In this document: positions 1 to 10,722 of the stretch, piece after piece
Layout: every line of letters begins with the position of its first letter
Position numbering within the stretch: position 1 is the stretch's first letter
Origin: Prorocentrum cordatum
Lineage: Eukaryota; Sar; Dinophyceae; Prorocentrales; Prorocentraceae
Direction: 5' to 3'
NCBI GenBank assembly: GCA_963575745.1
Contig: CAUYUJ010004592.1
Span: forward strand, 132,501-196,500
DNA length: 64,000 nucleotides
Notes under the pieces: model-generated
Seen by the model: the letters and a program-made list of their open reading frames with translations, nothing else
Told to the model about the DNA's origin: nothing
The model's database searches: none
Program-made: the position numbers and the translations under genes

Positions 1-184
1 GGCGGCCTCTGCCGCCCCGTCCTCCCCCTCGTCGGGGTCGCCTTCGCCCGCGAAGCGCAGCCCGAAGAAGTCCAGGAACTCGTCCTGGTTCAGGCCGCTC
101 CCCACGGCCTCGACCTCCTCGCGAAGGTCCCCCGAGAAGCTGAGGAGCGCGAGCCCCGCGCCCAGGAGCGCCCAAGGCCGCGGA
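1..184 (-). CDS. Possible coding exon cut by the left window edge
   Basis: The minus strand is open across the edge and reads a hydrophobic stretch (PWALLGAGLALLSF) followed by an acidic, helix-like segment (DLREEVEAVG, NQDEFLDFFGLRF) and a D/E/G-rich tail. Codon third positions are strongly G/C, unlike the A/C-rich repeat to the right. The hydrophobic part could be a signal anchor or membrane segment. No domain is recognised. The upstream (right) boundary is unclear, because the frame stays open to about 250 without a convincing acceptor or start. It could also be chance GC-rich reading; the amphipathic pattern makes coding moderately likely. Confidence 0.38.
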
Positions 185-344
185 ATGGCGTCCGCGGCGG
201 GAGGCCGTGCGCAGGCACGACCGCGAGAAGGCCCGCCCGCGGGCCTCGCCCGTGCTGACTTGAGCCCAATTAGGATCGGGAGAGAAAGGGGGGGGAAGAG
301 CGGCAAACAGACTGCGATGGGGGACGTAAAACAAAGTTCAAGAA

Positions 345-1030
345 CCACTAGACGAACACAGAGCGCCACACAACGCTGGTGCATTCTATCGCGCTGCCCA
401 TGGCGCAGCGTTTTGCACCACCTGTGGTGCAGCCAACGGCGCAACCATTGGCGCAACATGTGGTGCAAGGTATGGCACAAACGCTGTGGCGCAACTTGTG
501 GCACAACGCATGGTGTAACATTTGACGCATCCACTGGCGCAAACCTAATACGGCGCACCCTATGGCGTAATGTATGATGCAGCCTATGGGAAAACCTCTC
601 GCGCAGCTTCTGGCGCAACTTACGGCGCAACCACTGGGGCGAACACATGGAGCTACTTACGGCGCAGCCTATGGCGCAACCTATGGTCCAATATATGGTG
701 TACCCTGTGACGCCACCTGTAGCCTTGAGTGCAACCAGCGCGGCTCAACCTACGGTGCAACCTGTGGCGTAACCTGTTACGTATTCGGTGGCGCAAACTA
801 CGACTCAACCCGACGAATGCTGTAACCTATGATGCAATCTATCTGGCGCAACATATGGTGCGAACGAAAACGGACCAAACTATGCCACAACATGTGGAAG
901 AACCAATGGCGCACCCAGTGGCCACCTACGGCGCAATCAATACGGTGCAACTGATGGTGCATCATATCAGATGACGAAGTCCTGGTGCAATACATGACGA
1001 AACCTATGGCACAGCACAACACAGGAAGCA
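345..1030. repeat. Degenerate 12-bp minisatellite (TGGCGCAAC-type)
   Basis: A loose tandem array whose unit is close to CTATGGCGCAAC or CTGTGGTGCAAC, repeated with many substitutions over nearly 700 bp. Because the unit length is a multiple of three, several frames stay open. Those frames are by-products, not genes. Confidence 0.8.
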
Positions 1031-1154
1031 ACTCACTGCGCGACCCTCAACGACGGCAGACTGTCAGAGGGAGCGCTGGCGGGAAGCTATAGAGTGGAAA
1101 GCGGACGGAGAGATGTTGTAAAATGAGCGCAACGAGAGACGGAAGAAAGCGAGT

Positions 1155-1405
1155 GTGTTGAGCAGGGACCGACCGTCCAGGCATTCCTTTAGTCCTACCA
1201 CGACATGTTCTTAGAACCCAAACATGCTCTAAGAACATCAACAATGTTCTTAGACAATAAACCCGATGTGTTAAACCAAGACAGACCCAGTCAGAGAAAT
1301 CTTCTAAGAGCATTTCGTGGAAACCACAAACGGTTCTTAACACGTTTTTTGGTAACCCTATAAGGGAGCCAGGGCGCTTCGCTTCGCCACTGCTTGAGTG
1401 TGAGG
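1155..1405. repeat. Dispersed repeat DR3, copy 1
   Basis: Starts with GAGCAGGGACCGACCGTCC and continues through ACGACATGTTCTTAGAACCC, several TGTTCTTAG blocks and a CGCTTCGCCACTGC end. The same ordered blocks occur at 9,627-9,845 and 12,905-13,145, and the first 16 bp appear at the right window edge. No ORF of note and no obvious terminal inverted repeats. The internal TTCTTAGAA and GTTCTAAGA words are partly self-complementary, so a folded non-autonomous element is possible. Confidence 0.8.
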
Positions 1406-2419
1406 GGCGGGGGCGATGGACAGAGGACGGACGGGGGGAAGGAGGCGAGCGCGAGCTCGGACGATGGGGAACGTCGGGGAGGAGGGAGGGCGAGGGCCGG
1501 ATGCGGGACGAGGGAAATGGGGAATGGGGAGACCAGGAAGTACCGATGCCGCTCCTCCCTGGACCTCTCCCGTGGTGCGTTCTGGCCGGCGCTTCGAGGC
1601 GAACCCAGCGGTGACGACGAGAGCCTCCCAGGAGGCCGGAAAAGGGAAGCGCGAGGGAAGGGGGCGGCGACGACGGCGACGAGGCCGAGGCCGAGGAAGC
1701 GCAGGCGGACGGGACTCGAAGTGGCTGGGCACTCGCAGCTCCTGCGGGGCTCTGCGCCCACTCTCTGCTCGCGCCGTTCTTGGGCCCACGACGGTGGGGC
1801 CCAGTCGCCAGTTGGCGGCCTCGTGCAATCTCGCGGCGCCTGTGAGGTCCTCCTCCTCCTTCTCCTCGTCGTACTGCTCTCCTCCTCCTTCTCCTCCTTC
1901 TCCTCCTCCTCCTCATCCCTCCTCCTCATCCTCCCTCCTCTTTCTCCCTCCTCCTCGCTCCTCGGCGTGGATCCCTGTAAGACGAAGCCTGTAAGACGCG
2001 CGCCCCCAACCCCCCCAGGGAGCCCACACAAGGACGTGTGCGCCCAACCGCGTGCATGAACACGGCCCCCCAAACCGCAACACCAGCCGCGCGACTATGA
2101 CGGTTCGCGCCATGCGCACTTTCGAAACTGGCGTGAACTCCTGCACGTGTGCGTTCTTCATTCGCTCCTGATGTTCGTCCACCCCGAACCTTCCTTCCCT
2201 CCCCCCCCATTGAGGCCGCGCCAAGGGGTGGACGGTTTCCCCCGGGGCCGTAGGCGACCCGAAGAGAGGAGGGCGAGGAGGGGGAGGGAGAGGGAGAGGG
2301 GGAGGCGGAGGGGGAGGGGGACAAGCTAGGTGCGCTCGCGTCATATCTGACATCCTACCCCTCCCTCCCATCCCTTACCATGGCGTATATCCCCTCTCTA
2401 CTCGCACAGTCGGATGTCG
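1406..2419. other. Unassigned GC-rich DNA with a short (TCC)n tract
   Basis: Apart from DR7 (1,525-1,655) and the pyrimidine tract at about 1,849-1,965, I see no recognisable gene, element or ordered repeat. Long open frames on both strands are products of high GC and of the triplet tract. Confidence 0.5.
1525..1655. repeat. Dispersed repeat DR7, copy 1
   Basis: The segment running from ACCAGGAAGTACCGATGCC through GGCGAACCCAGCGGTGACGA matches 51,230-51,360 block by block (ACCAGAAGATACCGATACC, then GCCGAATCCAGCGGTGGCGA). About 130 bp are shared with scattered substitutions. Function unknown. Confidence 0.65.
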
Positions 2420-2750
2420 AGCAAGGCAATGAGCCCGAAAGGGTACGCGATGCATTGTAGAGCACGGCATGGCAGGGCGTATAAGCGCACCGCAAAGCGT
2501 AGTATGTCACAGCATGGCGTGGCGTGGCGTAGTGAAGAATTGCATCACAAAGCTTTGCAATGCAAAGCATGGCATCGCACAGCGGCCCCGAACAGAACAT
2601 TGCATAGCATGGCGTTGAAGATCAAAGCGTAGCATGGCATAGCACGACGTGGCACTGAACCACTGCATATCACAGCTTCAGCTGAAGGTATGACATCGCG
2701 CAGCGGAACGCAACCTAGCATTGCATTGCATTGCATGCCGTGGCATGGCA
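2420..2750. repeat. Degenerate 5-bp repeat (GCATG/GCAAA words)
   Basis: The stretch is built almost only of GGCAT, AGCAC, AGCGT and GCATT-like five-base words, for example GCAAAGCATGGCATCGCAC. It looks like an old pentanucleotide satellite. No coding signal. Confidence 0.65.
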
Positions 2751-2751
2751 C

Positions 2752-2935
2752 GGGAAATGACGCCAGCGCTGCAGCGGGAGCACGATTCGGAACGAGCGGA
2801 AGCGCGGAAATGAGGCCAGCGCTGCAGCGGGAGCACGATTCGGAACGAGCGGAAGCACTGAAATGAGGGCAGCGCTGCAGCGGGATCACGATTCGGAACG
2901 AGCGGGGCCCGAAAATGAGGCTAGCGCCTCAGCGA
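2752..2935. repeat. 53-bp tandem repeat, about 3.5 copies
   Basis: GGAAATGA begins near 2,753, 2,806, 2,859 and 2,911, each time followed by CAGCGCTGCAGCGGGAGCAC and GATTCGGAACGAGCGG. Copies differ by few bases, so the array is fairly young. The last copy decays. Confidence 0.85.
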
Positions 2936-3082
2936 GAGCAGCATTTTGAAACAAAAACGCAAGCGAAAACCCAACTCCGGGGAATCCTGTGTGTAAAAAA
3001 CAATACGCGGGGGGGGGGGGGCGAACACACCCAACCCGTCATCAGGGGAAGGATGAGAGTAGTATTCATATTGAGTAATTGT

Positions 3083-3253
3083 GGAGGAGGAGGAGCAGAG
3101 GAGGAGGAGGAGGGAGGGGAGGAGGACGAGGAGGAGGAGGAGGAGGAGGAGAAGGAGGGAGGAGATGGAGGAGGAGGCGGAGGAGGAGGACGAGGAGGAC
3201 GAGGATGAGGAGGAGGACGAGGAGGAGGAGCAGGAGGACGCGAGGAGGGGCAA
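3083..3253. repeat. (GGA)n polypurine array
   Basis: Plus-strand GGA/GAG repeats with occasional GAC. Frames encoding runs of E, G or R here are artefacts of the triplet repeat. Confidence 0.9.
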
Positions 3254-4084
3254 GACTTACAGAGGGAAACACATCATAGAAACACGGCGACCCCAACCAG
3301 CACCTGGGAGGGAGGACGCCAACACAGCAGAGGACCCCAAAACGAAGCCTGGACGAGGATAACATCGGGCGAGAATGAATCGAGATCCTCTGAGATCCGG
3401 CTTCTCTGGAAGCTGTCTCGGGCGCCGCGGCCTTCTCAGAGCGTTCCGGAACGCTCTGAGAGCGTACGGGAACGCACCGGAACGGGTAGATCCTCGTCCT
3501 AGTCCTGTCTGACTACAGAGGACCTGACGCTCCTTCAGGACGTCCAGTATACACGTGCGCCAATTCTGACCAGGCTCAACCCGAGCCCACGATCGGTGTC
3601 TGGGCACGGAGACACATGCAGCGACTGTGGGCCCAGGACCCGCTTGGCCAGGATCGGTGCAGGTGTGCAGAGCAAGTGCCATCCGATACCTGGTGACCTT
3701 GACGGCCGGCTTTTCATCCCGAGCCGTTCTGTGCGAGGCGATGACTTGTCCGCGGCCACCGCTTTTGGGATCCATCTCCCGGGGACATCGGCAGGCGATG
3801 GATATGGATTAGATGCGGGCCCTGGGGGGCCAACACATAATCAGATACACCGCATGCCGAGGTCCCCGAATATCAAGATCGATCTCACAAGAGAGCCCTG
3901 CTGCTCGCGAAGATAACGGGCGTGAGGGTGGGGAGGGGCGTGGGAGGGGGCCTGGATAACGTAACGTTCCCCCCCTCCCACCCCCCGCAGTATGGGTCCA
4001 GCACCACAGACTATGTTGCCGGGCGCACTGCGGCAAAGCTGGGGGCGCACTGGGGAGAGGGGAGCGTAACGGTAAGGGGTGTGG
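3254..4084. other. Unassigned region with a perfect 26-bp palindrome
   Basis: No gene or shared repeat recognised. At 3,435-3,460 there is a perfect palindrome centred on GTTCCGGAAC, with arms beginning CTCAGAGC. The rest is unique-looking GC-rich sequence. Confidence 0.5.
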
Positions 4085-4230
4085 AGGGTGGCATGATGCG
4101 CGTTGCAGTAGGGGCCCGACCACGAGAACCCTTCCACAAGAAACCGAACCCTGAGACCCCATGACGTCCATGGATTCTTGGTGTGGCAGCGTCACGCTTT
4201 CCATCACAAAACCATCGAAACAAGAAACCC
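4085..4230. repeat. Dispersed repeat DR8, copy 1
   Basis: Shares with 16,985-17,140 the ordered blocks CCTTCCACAAGAAA, then CCCTGA(G/C)ACCCCA, then a TTC(T/A)TGG... segment and ACAAAACCATCGAAAC or its close variant. All three reverse frames are open in both copies, so I treat it as a dispersed repeat, not an exon. It ends about 100 bp before a TIR2 element. Confidence 0.65.
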
Positions 4231-4324
4231 AGAGGGCACTCTGGAGGCAAGCAGGGAGTTTCTTGGCATGGGTCTCCACTGCATGGCGCAAAAACACAAT
4301 CTCCCTGGGGCCCGGGACAAGCAG

Positions 4325-4482
4325 TAGGCCGGGCATGTCCCCCTACAGGCGGATTTTGGATGGAAAAAACAAGAATAATCAAACATACTCAAACAAAGTC
4401 TACAAAATCGTCCCCTGACTATTTTTGACTGTTTTTAGATATTCCTCCGACTCTTCCTGTAGAGGGACACGCCCGACTTAAG
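4325..4482. mobile_element. TIR2 element, full-length copy a
   Basis: The left end GCCGGGCATGTCCCCCTACA and the right end TGTAGAGGGACACGCCCGAC are reverse complements with few mismatches, so the terminal inverted repeats are about 25-30 bp. The middle is AT-rich, with runs such as CAAACATACTCAAAC and ACTATTTTTGACTG. It has no coding capacity, as for a MITE-like element. The outer border reads TTA.../...TTAA in most copies. Confidence 0.8.
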
Positions 4483-4678
4483 ACAAGCAGGCCACCAGAA
4501 GCCAAAAACGCGCAGAAACACTGGCCGCCGTGCTCGCTTCCTGCTGGCGGCGCCGAGGCGGAGCATTTGCCCCTCCCCTCCGCCCCTCCTGGGGGGGCTC
4601 AGGAACACACAAAGAAACACTCACAGAGTTAAGCAAGCGAGCGTTTTCTTTTTCTTCACAGAGACAAAACAACGTAAA

Positions 4679-4836
4679 CATAAACTTTTCGCGCTCCGCG
4701 CTGATTTCTTGGATCCGTGCCGGACCCTCCTCCCTGGCGCGCGGAGCGCGCCAGGGGCGGCGCCGGAGGCGCCGCCAGAAAGGCCCTAGCGCGGATCCAA
4801 GAAATCCGCACGGAACACCACAAGTTCCTGTTTATG
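4679..4836. mobile_element. FB1 fold-back element, copy a
   Basis: Bounded by CATAAAC on the left and GTTTATG on the right. The arms carry CTGATTTCTTGGATCC and GGATCCAAGAAATCC. The core holds two perfect small palindromes: GGCGCGCGGAGCGCGCC and GGCGCCGGAGGCGCC. The whole element can fold into a long stem with GC-rich side hairpins. No protein is encoded. A strong AG acceptor-like sequence (TTTTCTTCACAG) lies just left of it on the plus strand, but I see no convincing exon here. Confidence 0.8.
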
Positions 4837-4839
4837 GCG

Positions 4840-6837
4840 CTTTTCGACATTGGCGTATCGATATTCGGCGTGTCGACATTGGGCAAGAAGGGGCGTGGAA
4901 GGGGAGGGGGGGGTCTGGCTCTGGACCTCTGTTGAATGATATTGTTTGCAAATGTGCGTGTGCGTCCAATGGGGTAGGCTCCACCTGCCCGAAACAGGCG
5001 CCCCCAAATAGCCAAGATCCACTCCCTGGGGGGAGATGCGAGGGCCCGCGCCGATCGGCAAAACAGTGTGTGTGTGTGACAAAAACGGCCCCTTCCCACA
5101 TTTTTCGTGGGGGGGGGTCGACGTTTGCTCGTGTCGGTGTCCACTCCCCCCTCCTGAGCCCAAGGGCGCGCTTCACGCCTGGGGCGCAGGGCGTCCAGGC
5201 TCCCGCGCAGGCCCGGCCTCGCGGTCTGCAGAGTCCGGGTCCTCCCGCCGCCCGCCGCTCGGCGTCGGCTCTGCCGTCCTCCGTCGTCGTCTTTGGTGGT
5301 CGTCGTCTTCGTCTCCGTTGTCGTCTTCGCCGTCGTCATCGCTGTCGCGTTCGCTGCAACCCTGGCCTCCGTCATCGTAGGATTGGAGACGTGAGGCAAG
5401 AGTGGGAGGGAGGAAGGGGGGCAAAGGGGGATCCATCTTGCAGCTCGAGAGCCCAGTGAACTCGAAGGGAAATGGAAAGTAAAAGGAAGAACAGTCAGTC
5501 GTGCGTGGGTAAGACGGGGCACTGTTTCATGACCAATCGGTTGAGCGCTGTGGCCCACACGCTTGGCATGTGCAGGTGTGTATGTGTGCGCGCGGGTGCG
5601 TCCTCGCTCCCATTTGGCCCCTGGCGAAGGTTTCCGTGTACCCGTGCAGTTGTGAGCATGCCGCCGATGTTGCGACCATGGTCATTCTTGTCCGCGGGCC
5701 CGAGGAAGCAGGAAAGCCACCTCATGCGCTCATGCTGTCGGTACGGCAGAACCCGTGCAAGCGCCGCGCAGGCATGCAGAAGAAAGAGACGGGGGCGAGC
5801 CTTCCCCTGCCCACGCCTCCTCCTCCTCCTCCCGCGCGCCGATCTCCTGTCACGTTTGACACCAGACGCGCACGCACGCACACTTTTTGCGTCGGCGGCT
5901 AGGCAGAGGGACTGCGCTGGCGAGTTGAGCAACACGGGGCACGCTAGGCGAAGTCAGCTACCATGGAGAGGGGGGGAGGGCGGGCGAGCGGCGCCGGCCC
6001 AGGAGGGAGAAGAGCACGCACGCACGCCCCCATACTCCGCCAAGGCATGTTGCGGCGAAGACGGGCCTCACTCTGAGCGATTCGGCCGCAGCGCGCGCCA
6101 ACATTACCGAAGAATGCCTCCGAGCAGCAACCGGACACGCGCACACGCACGCATGTTTAGCGTCCGCGGCCGGAAGAATACCCATCCGAACGCTCTCCTC
6201 GCATCCTCCAGTGCGAACGGAATTCGGGCATCGACGAGCTGTGTTCCCGAACGCGAAAAATACCCGTACCCTTACCCAGGCGGGGTGGTAAGGGCGGGGG
6301 GAGCGACGCGCCGCAGCCGACGGCGGTTGCACAACTGCAGATGCGACGGCCAATGAAACATTACAGGACCCTGTTTTCTCCGGGCAACCGCTGGTACCGA
6401 AGGCGTGTGCGTTCCAATCGGCAGGGCGGTCGACCACGAATTGGTCGCTCTCGGGCTGGAGTAGTTCGTTCGGAAGTGCGCCCACGAAGGCGCACAATCA
6501 AGCGTCTCGGGTTCGACGAGCAAAATGCGTCCTGGGTGTCCTAGGCGGGCGCCGCTGCAATCCCGCGCTCGGCCCAAACGCTTGGGGCCCCGAACGTCAG
6601 GCGCGGTCGCCAGGGGCTGCTCCCTGGAAAACCCGCCTGGCGTCGCTCCAGCTTGGTCCGGGTGCGTGTCGGGGGGTACCGTCGCCGACGCGCGTTGATG
6701 GTACCCCCGGAGACACACCTGTACCTAGTCGAGGTGGCGTTCGGCCGAAATCGTTCTCGGGCGCACGCGCGGCCCTCGAGAGCTCTCCCGAACGCGGCCG
6801 CAGAGGCCCCCGGGGGAGCGTGAGATTGCAACGACGC
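4840..6837. other. Unassigned, mostly unique GC-rich DNA
   Basis: About 2 kb without a recognisable gene, shared repeat or long tandem array. It contains short GT tracts near 5,075 and a CGT-rich tract near 5,280-5,350. Open frames on both strands have no family resemblance. Real but unrecognised exons cannot be excluded. Confidence 0.4.
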
Positions 6838-7416
6838 TCACGCGGGCAGACCCAATCGCAACGGAGTGGTGGTGCTTGCCCCCAAATGGGACAGGCACCA
6901 CCACTTCAATTCTGTTTTATATCTGGCGGACACCCCCGATCCCCCAGACGTCCATGACACAAACAAGGGCATGTCGCTACAAACAAACAGCCAGCCATTC
7001 AGCGTGTCGTTGCGTCCTGACGCGCGGATGCTGAACAAGCGCGCATGCGGCAGGCTGATCGGGCGCAGTGGCAAACGCCCAATCCAGCAGACTGCCGTTT
7101 TCACCCAGGCCGACGCCGGGTTCAGGAACGATGTCGTATCCAGGCGCAGGCAAGCACAAACAGTCGTCGAGTGAACAAGGCACGAGCCGAGTTCAACGCA
7201 TCCTCGGGGGCGAACTAGCCGAAGGAGAAAGGATGAGCGGAAAAGGACGTGCACATCACAAGAGATGCGAAGGCAGCCACCGGGGGCGATGAGGAGAGGC
7301 AACAACAGGAAGAAGACACCGATGGTGGCGTCGGCCAGAGCGACGAAGCAGCACCGGGGAAGCAACAGCATCACGCTTAGTGTAGCTACACACCAACTGC
7401 TGGCTTGTGGTGGCAA
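6838..7416 (-). CDS. Unrecognised open region, possible exon(s)
   Basis: A 192-codon minus-strand frame. Its second half reads plausibly, for example NGWLFVCSDMPLFVSWTSGG. A second reverse frame over 6,977-7,183 also looks protein-like (LPAPGYDIVPEPGVGLGEN, SLLDWAFATAPDQ). Only one can be right, or the two mark neighbouring exons in different phases. The N-terminal part is hydrophobic (several L/V/I runs). No family is recognised and no clear splice sites were placed. It lies just downstream, on the same strand, of the better exon at 7,503-7,659. Confidence 0.28.
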   Translation of the reverse strand: MPPQASSWCVATLSVMLLLPRCCFVALADATIGVFFLLLPLLIAPGGCLRISCDVHVLFRSSFLLRLVRPRGCVELGSCLVHSTTVCACLRLDTTSFLNPASAWVKTAVCWIGRLPLRPISLPHARLFSIRASGRNDTLNGWLFVCSDMPLFVSWTSGGSGVSARYKTELKWWCLSHLGASTTTPLRLGLPA

Positions 7417-7502
7417 GCACAGAGAACCTCACGCGTTGTGACGGCGGGCCAGGGCAGAACCAGGCAATATACACACATCGATCCCTATGGGCTGGCACTG
7501 AC

Positions 7503-7659
7503 GTAATAGCTCCAATCCCGTGGAAAATGTCGCTGGCGTGTTCCGTCCCGTCCTCCTCCTCCTCCGACCGTTCTTTCTCCTCCATCTCCTCCAACTCCTC
7601 CGCGTCTGCTTCGTCCTTGGCAAATGACGTGTGGAACTGTTCCGCATCCATCGAGGAAG
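7503..7659 (-). CDS. Candidate internal exon, acidic coiled-coil-like
   Basis: On the minus strand a pyrimidine-rich stretch (TTATTTCCCTCTTCCC) precedes an AG at 7,660-7,661, and a GTCAGT donor follows the exon at 7,502. Between them the frame reads SSMDAEQFHTSFAKDEADAE, then a Glu-rich segment and TEHASDIFHGIGAI. The composition suggests a charged helix. Part of the Glu run comes from a short (GAG)n, so the strand also carries triplet repeat bias. The splice sites are better than in most of the window. Product unknown. Confidence 0.42.
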
Positions 7660-7939
7660 CTCCCATGAGCGGAGGGAAGAGGGAAATAATTGAAAGAGAG
7701 CAAGGCTCAGGAGGGGAATCGCAGAAGAGGTAATTAGGAGGACGGCCTAAATCTCCGACGTCGTGATTTTTCAGTGCGGGATCCCTTGACCCTCGACCCC
7801 TTACATCCTGTATAGATTTTCGACGGGCCTGGGGCCCGAAAGCGACCTCGGGGCCCGCAAGCGACCTCGAGACGCCAAAGACGGCGAATGGGCTGTTAGA
7901 CAAGGACCACGGGCTCCCGACACGCTTCGGTAGCACGTC

Positions 7940-8130
7940 CATAGGAGCCTACCATACCATCTTGGTGCCTCTTGCGGATCAACGCAAGAGCGAAGCTAAA
8001 TCGACGCTAATCGTCTCTGGTCGCTAATCGACGCTAAATCGGCGCCATCTCATCGACTACCAGACGCTAATCGACGCTCCTGTATTCTAGAAGCGTAAAT
8101 AAATGGTCACACGAAGCTCCCATGACTTGC
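7940..8130. repeat. Dispersed repeat DR5, copy 1
   Basis: Contains ACCATCTTGGTGCCTCTTG, a degenerate run of TCGACGCTAA words, TACCAGACGCTAATCG, and ends with ACGAAGCTCCCATGACTTGC. The same order is found at 50,215-50,800 and 60,255-60,545. In the last of these it is split by a TIR2 insertion. Confidence 0.7.
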
Positions 8131-8329
8131 AACGAACGGCCCGCCTCGCGCACCGTGACCCTGCCGCGGTCTGGCGGGGCCTCCCCGGAGGGCTGGGAGA
8201 GGCACGAGACCTGACAGTTCTGCCACCGCACCCTCACCACGCAATGGCGTGCCCCACGGCTCCTGCAACCGAGAGAAGTTAAAGGGGCCCGGGGGCGCAC
8301 AAGGAAAAATGGACAAATCCCAGGATCCC

Positions 8330-8450
8330 CCATCGTTTCCCATATGTTCTGGATTTTCGTCTGCCCCCGCACTTCCCATATTTTTGCTATATTTTCCTGG
8401 GAGTCGACGATTAATAATGTCTGTGTGTATTTTCTTCCCTCCTGCGAGGT
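8330..8450. repeat. Dispersed repeat DR4, copy 1
   Basis: Shares CTTCCCATATTTT, TATTTTC(C/T)TGGGA, TCGACGATTAAT and GTCTGTGTGT in order with 43,148-43,268. AT-rich compared with its surroundings. No coding potential. Confidence 0.7.
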
Positions 8451-8499
8451 TCCAGGGCTCAAGGGTTCTTTAAGGTCCCGGGCCCCCGGTTTCCCATGA

Positions 8500-9290
8500 G
8501 CCGCCGTGTCCTCTTGGGCGCTCTTGGGCGTTACTGGGGTGTGTCGCGTGGGCCTCTGGGACGGTGACCTCGCCCAACAGGGCCCCAACATAGGCGCAGA
8601 GGGCTCCAAAAAGGCCCCAAGAGGGCCCACGAAGCCTCCGAGACGGCCGAAGAGCTTTCCAAGATGCCCAAGAAACTAAAAGTGAGGTAGGCATCGTGAG
8701 ATGAAACAATGGTGGTAAAGGACATGTGTGTATGTGGGAGGCATCTTCCAGGAGTATGGCTCTTTCCCGATGCGGTAGCGGATCGATCCGAGCAACTGGA
8801 GCGCCGGCCGCTTGAACAACGAATGGCGGCGCTGACCTACATTCAGAGTCAAGATCGCCTCATAACGCCTCCCAGAGTCCCCCACACGCCCCAACGGAGC
8901 TGCCACTCTGCATGGGTTGTAGGTCAAAGTTCTCAGGGATGCTTCTTCGGGTCTCTTCGACACACTTTCGGGGGCGTCTTGGGAGCAAATTGTGGGCTTC
9001 TTGGGAGCCCCGTGAAGGTCTCTTAGGGGCCTCTTGAGGCCTCTTGGGGCCTCTTGAGCGTTGCAGTCTCAGGGGGGCCTCTTGGGAAGCTCTTTTGGGC
9101 TTCTGGGGAACCCATTGGAGTTTCCTCGGGGCCTCGAAGCGGGGAGCGCGACATTTCAGTCAGTGTTCTTCCTCTGGGGCCCCTCTCGGAGCCCTCGTGG
9201 GCCATCTTGGGCGCCTGCAGCGACGTCTTGTGGCCCTCTTGGGCCGCCTGAGGACCTTCTTGGCGGCCTCGTGGGCCCTAATTATTGGGG
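8500..9290. repeat. GGGCCTCTTGG-type minisatellite (dispersed family)
   Basis: Loose at 8,500-8,660 (complementary sense), then dense at 9,000-9,290 with repeated GGGGCCTCTTG(A/G)GG and GGGCC(A/G)TCTTGGG words of 10-15 bp. The same words build arrays at 20.9-21.3, 25.6-27.0, 32.6 and 38.9-42.2 kb. The 8,661-8,999 stretch between shows nothing clear. Confidence 0.7.
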
Positions 9291-9626
9291 ACATTGTACA
9301 GGGTTCGTGGGCCGACGTGGGCGCGGCGACGACCACGACGGCGACCATGCCCAACATGCACGTTTTGCCGAAGGGATTGGGACGATGTTTGCCTCGCAAG
9401 AACCATCCTTGGCCCCGGCATGGGCCGAGGCGGGCGAGTGCGCGGGCTGCAACGTAAAGATCGTTCACCTGATCCCTAGCACCACTGACGCGGCCTGGGC
9501 CCCACTGGCTGATTACCCCCCTACGTAGATGACGATATAGGCTGTCTGTTCCCTTCGGGCTTCGAGAGGCACATCCCCAACTGGGGCGGTTGGACGTCGC
9601 CGACAGGCCGGGGTTGTTAGATTGAA
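9291..9626. other. Unassigned
   Basis: No recognisable gene or shared repeat. A short CGACGACCACGACGGCGACC tract occurs near 9,325. Confidence 0.5.
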
Positions 9627-9845
9627 GTTGAGCAGGGACCGGCCGTCCTGGTATTCTTATAAGACTACAACGACATGTTCTTAGAACCCAAACATGTTCC
9701 AATAGCAAGAGCAATGTTCTTAGAATATGAGCACAATCTCAACCAGAAATGTTCTAAGACCATCTCGTGCAAACCACAAAGGATCTTAAAACATTATGTG
9801 AAGGGCCTATGTGCAAGCCAGGACGCAACGCCACTGCACGACGAC
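9627..9845. repeat. Dispersed repeat DR3, copy 2
   Basis: Begins GAGCAGGGACCGGCCGTCCT and keeps the block order of the 1,155 copy: ACGACATGTTCTTAGAACCC, then TGTTCTTAGA, CAAACCACAAA, and GCAAGCCAGG. Divergence is spread along the copy. Confidence 0.8.
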
Positions 9846-9887
9846 AACCAATACCTCCCGAAACGAATCGCACACCAAGCCTCTGCC

Positions 9888-10105
9888 TTCTCCTCCTTCT
9901 CCTCCTCCTCCTCCTTTTCCTCCTCCTCCTCCTCCCCATTCAGCTCCCCCTCCCCCTCTCCNNNNNNNNNNNNNNNNNNNNNNNNNNNNNNNNNNNNNNN
10001 NNNNNNNNNNNNNNNNNNNNNNNNNNNNNNNNNNNNNNNNNNNNNNNNNNNNNNNNNNNNNCTCCTCCTCCTCCTCCTCCTCCTCCTCCTCCTCCTCCTC
10101 CTCCT
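9888..10105. repeat. (TCC)n array interrupted by an assembly gap
   Basis: Plus-strand CTC/TCC triplets lie on both sides of a run of 100 N at 9,962-10,061. The true array length is unknown. Frames spanning the N run are meaningless. Confidence 0.9.
9962..10061. other. Assembly gap (100 N)
   Basis: Exactly 100 undetermined bases inside a (TCC)n array, which suggests a conventional gap of unknown size where assembly failed in the microsatellite. Confidence 0.98.
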
Positions 10106-10410
10106 GGGTCGTTAGCTTGGAAACCCAGAAATCTCGACACGCCTCGCACACCGAGCCTCTGCCTCCCGCGGCCGACAGGCCCAGAAAGCACCGGCCTCCC
10201 CAAATGTGAACCAGAGCTCCCTGGGGATCCCGCTGCAGCCAGAATCCACCAAAGGGGGGGTGACCCTGATGGGGGGGCGCGAGTTCGATCCGCTGGCGCA
10301 CAGAGCTTCCGCAAACTGATGCCCCCCGCATACCCCACCAATCGGCAACCATCGGGAGCTGCCGGCGGCGGGGGGCATCTGTGTTGGGCGGTTCGGGGCA
10401 AAAACCGATC

Positions 10411-10412
<2 letters not shown>

Positions 10413-10449
<37 letters not shown>

Positions 10450-10481
10450 CACACGCACGCACGCACGCACGCACGCACGAA

Positions 10482-10512
<31 letters not shown>

Positions 10513-10514
10513 GC

Positions 10515-10555
<41 letters not shown>

Positions 10556-10564
10556 CACTCACAC
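10413..10564. repeat. (CT)n followed by (GCAC)n microsatellite
   Basis: About 30 bp of CT repeats run into about 115 bp of ACGC/GCAC repeats with a GCGCGC interruption. Alternating purine-pyrimidine DNA of this kind can adopt Z-form. The 10,106-10,412 stretch to the left holds no recognised feature. Confidence 0.9.
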
Positions 10565-10722
10565 AGACCCCTGGTCACTGCCTCCCTTTGCGGGATCCCG
10601 ACTCGGGGCGACGGAATCTATAGATATCTGCTCCCAGCAGCGGCGTATACGCCATGCGCTCCTGGCTTGGCCAGAAGGGCGTATGCACAGCTAGGGGACC
10701 AAAACACTGCGTACTCTGAAAC

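Noticed and set aside
4085-4336. Exon in DR8 (minus frame with a FDGFVMESVT-like reading)
   Set aside because: The second DR8 copy keeps all three reverse frames open with changes in every codon position, so the pattern is that of a repeat, not of a protein under selection.
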